From assembly GCA_050942875.1 (NCBI GenBank), contig JBMNOD010000093.1, forward strand, positions 1 to 13,239: a stretch of 13,239 nucleotides of DNA, written 5' to 3'. The stretch comes from JAAZAI01 sp050942875 (lineage in GTDB: Bacteria; Verrucomicrobiota; Kiritimatiellia; RFP12; UBA3636). The notes beneath the pieces are model-generated. The model was not told where the DNA came from. It did not search any database and saw nothing but the letters and a program-made list of their open reading frames with translations. Within the stretch, counting starts at the first letter, position 1, and every line of letters starts with the position of its first letter. Both the position numbers and the translations under genes were made by a program. Of the stretch, positions 7,401 through 13,239 are shown in pieces.

Positions 7401-10299
7401 TCGACGTCGAGGCGATGCGCCGGGAGATCGCCGCGACGCGCGAGCGCTTCATCATCACCCGCATGGTTCGCAACAAACGCTCGCGCAAGACGCTGGCGGC
7501 GTGCCTGAAGCCCGGCGTCCAGCGTCCGATCAAGACGGCCCAGATGCCCGGGCTGCTCGACGACTTCGAGCGCTACGCCGAACAGCGCCGGATCGTCGAG
7601 CGCGTCGCGCCCGAGACGACGGCCCGGCTGGGCGGCGTCTTCCAGGGGCTGGCGACGCGCTGGTCGGCGGTTCGCGCGTTGTGCGCCGCCGTCGAGGGGC
7701 TTCAGCCCCGGCTCGTCGCCATCGCCGACCGCGACGACGCGGAGACGCTGGCGCCGATGCGCCGCGCGCTCGGCGCGTATGGCGCCGCCGCCGATCGCCG
7801 CGGGGCGCAGGAGTTTCTGCGCATTTTCACCGAGGCGTGGACGCGCTTCGCGATGGCGGCGGGGGCGTTCGAGGCGGCGCTGGCCGCCGGCGCCGTCGAG
7901 TCAGGCGACGCGGTCGAGCAGAGCGGCGCGCGCGCCGACGCGGTGCTTGAGCACGCGCGCCACCTGCGCCGCTGGTGCATCTGGAACGCCGCCCGCGCCC
8001 GCGCCATCGATGCGGGGTTCGAAGTGGTGGCGGACGCCGTCGAAAGCGGCGCGCTCGCGGCGGGGGACGTCCCGTTGGCGGTCCGCAAACGCTACGCCGA
8101 GCGCTTCATCGCGCATGTGGTGGACAACGTCCCGGAGATCCGCAACTTCCTCGGCAATTCGCATGACGGTTTGGTGGCGAAGTTCTCCGTGATCGACGAC
8201 CAGATCGAGAAGCTCGCGCAGCAGGTCATCCTGGCCCGGCTGGCGGCGCGGCTGCCGTCGGGGCGCAACGGCGAATGCCCGGCGGGCAGCGAACTCGGAA
8301 TTTTGAAGCGCGAATGCGCGAAGAAGTCGCGCCACAAGCCGGTGCGCAAGCTGCTCGAATCGATCCCCACGCTGCTGCCCGTGCTCAAGCCGTGCCTGCT
8401 GATGAGCCCGCTTTCCGTGGCGCAGTACCTGCCGCCGGGCCGCAACGACTTCGACATCGTCGTGTTCGACGAGGCGTCGCAGATCACGGTGTGGGACGCC
8501 ATCGGCGCGATGGCGCGCGGCAGGCAGGTCGTCGTGGTCGGCGACCCGAAGCAGCTTCCGCCGACGACCTTCTTCCAGCGCCAGGCGGAGGAGGAGAGCA
8601 CGGACGATGCGGACATCGAGGAGCTCGAGAGCATCCTCGACGAGTGCCGCGCCGCCGACGTCGCCGACCTGCACTTGCTCTGGCACTACCGCAGCCGGCA
8701 CGAATCGCTCATCGCCTTCAGCAACCGCAACTACTACCACGAGCGCCTGATGACCTTCCCCTCGGCGCTGCGCGAAACGACGCGCTACGGCGTGAGCTTC
8801 GTCCATGTGCCCGAAGGCATCTACGACCGTTCGAAGACCCGCACGAACCCGATCGAGGCGCAGCGCCTCGTGGCGGCGGTCGTCGAGCGGCTGCTCGACC
8901 CGGCGCTGGCGAAGAAGTCCACGGGCGTCGTCACCTTCAGCGAGGCGCAAAAGACGCTGATCGAGGACTTGATGGACGAGGCGCGCCGCGAGCATCCGGA
9001 AATCGAGCGGTTCTTCGCGGCGGACATTCCCGAGCCGTTCTTCGTGAAGAACCTCGAAAGCGTGCAGGGCGACGAGCGCGACGCGATCTACTTCTCGATT
9101 TGCTACGGCTACGACAAGACCGGCAGCTTCGCGATGAACTTCGGGCCGCTGAACCGCCCCGGCGGCGAACGCCGCCTCAATGTCGCCGTGACCCGCGCCA
9201 AGGAGCAGGTCGTGGTGTTCTCCTCGGTCGTCTCGACGCAAATCGACACGGGGCGGACGCAGGCGACCGGTGCGCTGCACCTGCGCAGCTTCCTCGAATA
9301 CGCCGAACGCGGCAACTTGCAGCAGGGGCCGGGCGCGGCGGCGTCCGCTTCGGACGCGCTGGACGGGGGCCTCTTCGAGGACGAGGTGGCGGAGTATCTA
9401 CGCAGCCACGGGTACGAGGTCGATCGCGACGTAGGCCGATCCGGCTGCCGCGTCGCCTTGGCGGTGCGAAGCAAGGTCGATCCGTCGAAGTACGCGATCG
9501 GCGTCGATTGCGACGGCGAGCGGTATGCGGCGTCGGCCAGCGCACGCGATCGCGACAAGCTCCGCGCGATGGTGCTTTCGGGGCTGGGCTGGCGGCTCGT
9601 GCGCGTCTGGGCCGCCGCGTGGTGGTTCGACCGCGAGGCGACGCAGCGCAAGCTGCTCGCCGACGTGGACGCGGCGGTGAACGACCTGCCGCCGCCGTCG
9701 GCGGATGCGCATCGCTTCGAGCCCATCGCGCCGCCGCCGATGCCGGAGCCGGCGCCGGCGTTCCAAGTCCAAAAGCCGAGCGAATGGGAGAAGGTCTTCG
9801 AGCCCGGCGAGTTTGTGGGCGACTACGCGAAGAGCCAGTCGAACTTCAACCTCCAGTTCGGCCCGCAGATCATCGGCGAGCAGATGCGGCGGATCGTCAA
9901 CGACGAAGGCCCGATCGTCGAGTCGCTGCTGCGCGCCCGCGTGCTGAAGGAGTGGGGGTTCGCCCGGTCGAGTTCCACGCGGGCGGAGATCCTGGAGCGC
10001 TCGGCGCCCAGGACGCTGCCCAGGACGAAGCAGTTTGGCGACCGGGTGTTTTGGCCCGAGGGGGCGAATCCGAAGGCGTACCGGTTCTACCGCGTGCCCG
10101 CCGAGGGCGAGCCGCCGATGCGCAAGATCGAGGAAATCCCGGTCGAGGAACTGCGCAACGCCATGGCGGCGATTCTGGAGCAGTTCGGCGCCGTGCCGCA
10201 AGATTCGCTCTACGTCGAAACGGCCCGCCGCTTCGGCTTCCCGCGCATCGCGCCCTCCGCCCGGAAGCGCTACGACGAAGCCTACGCGCGGCTGGGCCA

Positions 10300-10303
<4 letters not shown>
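4475..10303 (+). CDS. Giant DUF4011 SF1 helicase with transglutaminase-like N-terminus, nuclease-like domain and DUF3320
   Basis: 1,942 residues from the ATG at 4475 (or 4478), chosen because GGGGGGAAAGGG at 4459-4470 is a good ribosome binding site; the in-frame ATG at 4457 overlaps it. Order: a beta-sandwich-like N-terminus (about 10-115); a transglutaminase/papain-like domain with Cys224 (ATCLDF), His250 (RHAFLAVHL) and Glu286 (FEPT); the DUF4011 signature at 376-396 (WRSKLLDLSRRNRLLNF); Walker A GPPGTGKS at 691-698; a roughly 630-residue helical insertion; motif II DEASQ at 1332-1336 and GDPKQLPP at 1356-1363 (Upf1-like SF1B); HYRSRH; VQGDERD at 1530-1536; NVAVTRAK at 1569-1576. Then comes an MTES_1575/Vsr-like domain (about 1630-1710) and a DUF3320 C-terminus (about 1812-1942). 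ATPase motifs are intact. The nuclease-like domain shows alanine at two places where the family usually has catalytic Asp and His (Ala1661, Ala1685). Likely a cytoplasmic ATP-driven nucleic-acid motor. A phage-defence or surveillance role is suggested only by family resemblance. Its stop overlaps the next gene. Confidence 0.93.
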
Positions 10304-11787
<1,484 letters not shown>

Positions 11788-11793
11788 ATTACG

Positions 11794-11821
11794 AACGGGG
11801 CGCTGCCCCAGACCCCGGTTT
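11794..11821 (-). repeat. GC-rich hairpin repeat, copy 2
   Basis: Seen on the minus strand this reads AACCGGGGTCTGGGGC followed by AGC and GCCCCGTT, matching the core of copy 1. The stem is GGGGC/GCCCC (11797-11801 with 11805-11809). It begins 7 bp after the activator stop codon, so it would form a hairpin at the 3' end of the operon transcript, but no T-run follows. Confidence 0.7.
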
Positions 11822-11861
11822 GACCGGCTTGGGTGGATGGGCGAGGGTGAAAGTTTTTGTC

Positions 11862-11888
11862 CACAGAAGACACAGAAAGACACAGAAA
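11862..11888 (+). repeat. CACAGAA short tandem repeat
   Basis: CACAGAA units occur at 11862, 11871 and 11881 with GA spacers, a period of 9 to 10 bp. A degraded equivalent (CACGAAACACAAGAAGGCAC on the minus strand) lies near 12980-13000 beside another GC-rich hairpin copy, so the two elements seem to travel together. Confidence 0.7.
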
Positions 11889-11897
11889 CGTAGGCTA

Positions 11898-11924
11898 TAA
11901 CGGGGTCTGGGGTGTCCCCAGCCT
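11898..11924 (+). repeat. GC-rich hairpin repeat, copy 3
   Basis: TAACGGGGTCTGGGG, then TGT and CCCCAGCCTGAACT. The stem is CTGGGG/CCCCAG (11907-11912 with 11916-11921). The repeat continues rightward through GCGCTCT and ACTCCTCACT to about 11958, and an inverted partner with the same continuation lies at 12904-12967. Confidence 0.75.
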
Positions 11925-11992
11925 GAACTGCGCTCTTCTCACTTCTTACTCCTCACTCGACGAAGGGTGGTGGCTGATGGGGGAAACTTCGA

Positions 11993-12019
11993 TAGTCCAT
12001 AGACCATGGTCCATAGTCC
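11993..12019. repeat. TCCATAG repeats around a GACCATGGTC palindrome
   Basis: TCCATAG occurs at 11996-12002 and 12010-12016, and the 10-bp palindrome GACCATGGTC lies at 12002-12011. Together they make a compact symmetrical site. It could be a protein binding site or one more intergenic repeat. No gene lies immediately beside it to be regulated. Confidence 0.55.
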
Positions 12020-12022
12020 TCA

Positions 12023-12065
12023 ACAAGATTGACAAGATTTTCAGCATGTGGCGGAAACAAGATTA
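12023..12065 (+). repeat. ACAAGATT repeats
   Basis: ACAAGATT occurs at 12023-12030, 12032-12039 and 12058-12065. It differs by one base from the ACAGGATT unit repeated three times at 12843-12866, so both arrays appear to belong to one short-repeat family. Confidence 0.6.
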
Positions 12066-12166
12066 CACAGTGGTGGCAGGGCGGGGACTGAGACGCACCG
12101 TGCTGGGGCGCGGTCGAGGGGCGAGGGGATATGCCATGCCCTTACAGACAAGCTGTGTGACTGCTA

Positions 12167-12194
12167 CCGTAATATGGAAGCTTCCATATTACGG
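12167..12194. repeat. 28-bp perfect palindrome
   Basis: The left arm CCGTAATATGGAAG (12167-12180) is followed directly by its exact reverse complement CTTCCATATTACGG (12181-12194), with no spacer. Symmetry ends abruptly on both sides. It contains a central AAGCTT. As DNA it could bind a dimeric protein or extrude a cruciform; as RNA it would make a long hairpin with no proper loop. No T-run follows, so it is not an ordinary terminator. Confidence 0.9.
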
Positions 12195-12358
12195 CGACGT
12201 ATTTTGACGCGATTTTGTTTGCCATGTTCGCCGGGTGCGATTTTATTTTGTTGAGGATTAGAGCGGTTTAAGAAAATCCGTGTCCATATTCTATCCTCCA
12301 GCTCCAAAACGCCGAATCCTAGTTCAAATCGTGCGGCTATACTATTTCTCAAGTCGCT

Positions 12359-12785
12359 CTAGATGGTTTTTCGGCGCGAGCGGTAGTGCGCATGGATGGC
12401 CGCCATGCCGACGGCGTTTTTATGCCGCCGGTGCATGCCGGCCTGTTTGCAGCGGCGCGCGACGAGCACGCGCACGGCGGCCTCGATGTGCCCGGTTGCG
12501 ATGTAGCACCCCTGTTTCCTGAGCCAGCCGTAGCGCATGTTGTCCTTGCGCTTCTCAAGGTGGAGCAGGTTCTTCGGCGCGTCCGGCGAGGCGTCCAGTT
12601 CCTTTTGGTGGAGCCGCCGGAGGCGTTTCACGGCGCTTTGCGCGCCGTTCCTGAAGAGAAGGCTGCGGCAGAAGCGGTATTCCCGCTCCGGCTCCAGCGC
12701 GAGGCAGCAGGCGTGGAGGTGATCGGCGGCGTGGGCGAAGTCGTTGGCGAACAGGGCGTTGGGGAAGGCGTCGCGGAGGGCGTCT
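12359..12785 (-). pseudogene. Truncated transposase remnant (C-terminal part)
   Basis: The minus strand encodes about 142 residues ending at a TAG (12359-12361). ANDFAHAADHLHACCLAL near the start resembles the helix carrying a catalytic Asp in DDE transposases of the ISKra4/ISLre2 kind, and MRYGWLRKQGCYIATGHIEA plus ARRCKQAGMHR resemble their conserved C-terminus (usually YxxFRxxGxxIGSGxVE and QRxKxxGMRW). The N-terminal half is missing: the coding sequence stops at GC-rich hairpin copy 4 (12787-12804). The reading frame is otherwise open. The precise IS family is uncertain, and no inverted terminal repeats were recognised. It is a non-functional insertion-sequence relic. Confidence 0.65.
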
Positions 12786-12786
12786 C

Positions 12787-12804
12787 GGGGCGCAGCCGCC
12801 CCAG
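12787..12804 (-). repeat. GC-rich hairpin repeat, copy 4
   Basis: On the minus strand it reads CTGGGGCGGCTGCGCCCC: stem GGGGCG/CGCCCC (12787-12792 with 12797-12802), loop of 4 nt. It shares CTGGGGC and GCCCC with copies 1 and 2. It sits exactly where the transposase remnant loses its upstream half, so it may mark the break point. Confidence 0.65.
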
Positions 12805-12842
12805 CCCTTCTTGCCCGCCCATCCCGCACGTAAAATTTTCCG

Positions 12843-12866
12843 ACAGGATTACAGGATTACAGGATT
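12843..12866 (+). repeat. ACAGGATT three-unit tandem repeat
   Basis: ACAGGATT is repeated three times without interruption (12843-12850, 12851-12858, 12859-12866). Similar ACAAGATT units lie at 12023-12065, and the reversed form AATCCTGT occurs near 4335. The array is too short, and lacks spacers, to be a CRISPR. Confidence 0.9.
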
Positions 12867-13239
12867 CCACCCACCAAGGCAATCGTGTCAAAAAAGCAGG
12901 CGTTTTTAGTGAGGAGTGCGTAGAGCGCAGGGAGGAGTTCAGGCCGGGGACGCCCCAGGCCCCGTTACGACCAGCTTTTTGTGCCTTCTTGTGTTTCGTG
13001 GCCATCCCCATTATCCAAGTCTTTCCGCGTATTTCGCCCTCGCATTATCCCCGGTTGTCTTTTTTGATTGCTTCCAGAAAAGCCCTGTGTTATTCTCCCT
13101 TGCAGATTCACAGACCAGAGTTTTTCACGGAGATTTCAAAACCCGCAGATCGAAGACGATTCACCCACAACCACAGTTTTACGTAGCTTAAGCTGCTGTC
13201 CTGTCCGAAACCTAGGAAATTTCGAGAACTGGAAGATGG
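12867..13239. other. Right-end intergenic stretch, no gene recognised
   Basis: Apart from GC-rich hairpin copy 5 and a degraded CACAGAA-type stretch, nothing is recognised. Frames that stay open across it have no protein-like composition. A 10-bp palindrome AGCTTAAGCT lies at 13185-13194. The last 45 bases could lead into a feature beyond the window. Confidence 0.6.
12904..12967 (-). repeat. GC-rich hairpin repeat, copy 5 (inverted partner of copy 3)
   Basis: On the minus strand it reads TAACGGGGCCTGGGG, then CGT and CCCCGGCCTGAACT, followed by GCGCTCT and ACTCCTCACT. It thus matches copy 3 over about 60 bp with few mismatches and two small gaps. The stem GGGG/CCCC lies at 12946-12949 with 12953-12956. 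Copies 3 and 5 face each other around the transposase remnant. Confidence 0.75.

Larger units (their letters stand above)
11788..12358. other. Intergenic stretch with repeats, no gene recognised
   Basis: No frame here shows protein-like character. The stretch holds two GC-rich hairpin repeats, a CACAGAA tandem repeat, a GACCATGGTC palindrome flanked by TCCATAG direct repeats, ACAAGATT repeats and a 28-bp perfect palindrome, each listed separately. Base composition is markedly less GC-rich from about 11,850 onward than in the operon before it. No clear terminator with a T-run follows the activator gene. Confidence 0.7.

Noticed and set aside
7901..9280. A 459-codon minus-strand frame inside the helicase gene
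   Set aside because: Composition typical of an antisense GC-rich shadow; it overlaps helicase motifs II to VI.
8275..10299. Upstream extension of the activator frame across the end of the helicase gene
   Set aside because: Low-complexity Arg/Ala-rich translation without domains. The real protein begins at 10300 or 10330, where the PAS domain follows and ATGA overlap explains the start.
12164..12352. A 62-codon minus-strand frame next to the transposase remnant
   Set aside because: Its last codons are just the 28-bp palindrome, it has no clear ribosome binding site and no recognised motif. A real small gene cannot be excluded, but nothing supports it.
12843..12866. Possible CRISPR-like array
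   Set aside because: The units are 8 bp, head to tail, without spacers, and no cas gene is present.
12386..13186. A 266-codon plus-strand frame over the right end
   Set aside because: It runs antisense to the transposase remnant and then through hairpin and tandem repeats, with no consistent protein character.

Overview
The window reads as a piece of a high-GC Gram-negative genome. An outer-membrane beta-barrel protease (omptin family) requires an outer membrane. The mix of a REP-associated tyrosine transposase with many copies of its probable REP hairpin, and of short intergenic repeats built on ACAGGATT and CACAGAA units, recalls the PVC group (Kiritimatiellota, Lentisphaerota and relatives). 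That taxonomic guess is inference; no rRNA or other marker gene is present.

Layout. (1) Positions 35-77 hold a textbook intrinsic terminator for a gene that lies left of the window, followed by an omptin-family outer-membrane protease (161-1153) with all four active-site residues. (2) A near-consensus sigma-70 promoter (1158-1186) drives a single gene (1227-2816) that fuses a LipM-type octanoyltransferase to lipoyl synthase LipA, so both steps of lipoate assembly sit on one chain. (3) Positions 2817-4456 are a RAYT island: a Y1-type HUH transposase (3056-4099) flanked on both sides by AGGGG-ACAGA-CCCCT hairpins. (4) Positions 4475-11787 form a two-gene operon: a giant SF1 helicase with a transglutaminase-like N-terminus, DUF4011, a PD-(D/E)XK-type domain and DUF3320, followed with an ATGA overlap by a PAS-AAA+-Fis sigma-54 activator. 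(5) Positions 11788-13239 carry no intact gene. They hold a truncated transposase remnant, a 28-bp perfect palindrome, several GC-rich hairpin repeats and short tandem repeats.

The best candidates for something undescribed are the helicase-activator pair, whose nuclease-like domain appears to have lost two catalytic residues while the transglutaminase-like triad is intact, and the LipM-LipA fusion. Large DUF4011 helicases of this layout are often suspected of nucleic-acid surveillance or phage defence. Nothing else in the window (no methylase, no toxin) supports a full defence island, so that role stays inference.

All coordinates and residue numbers were worked out by hand from the sequence; family assignments rest on recognised motifs, with no database search.
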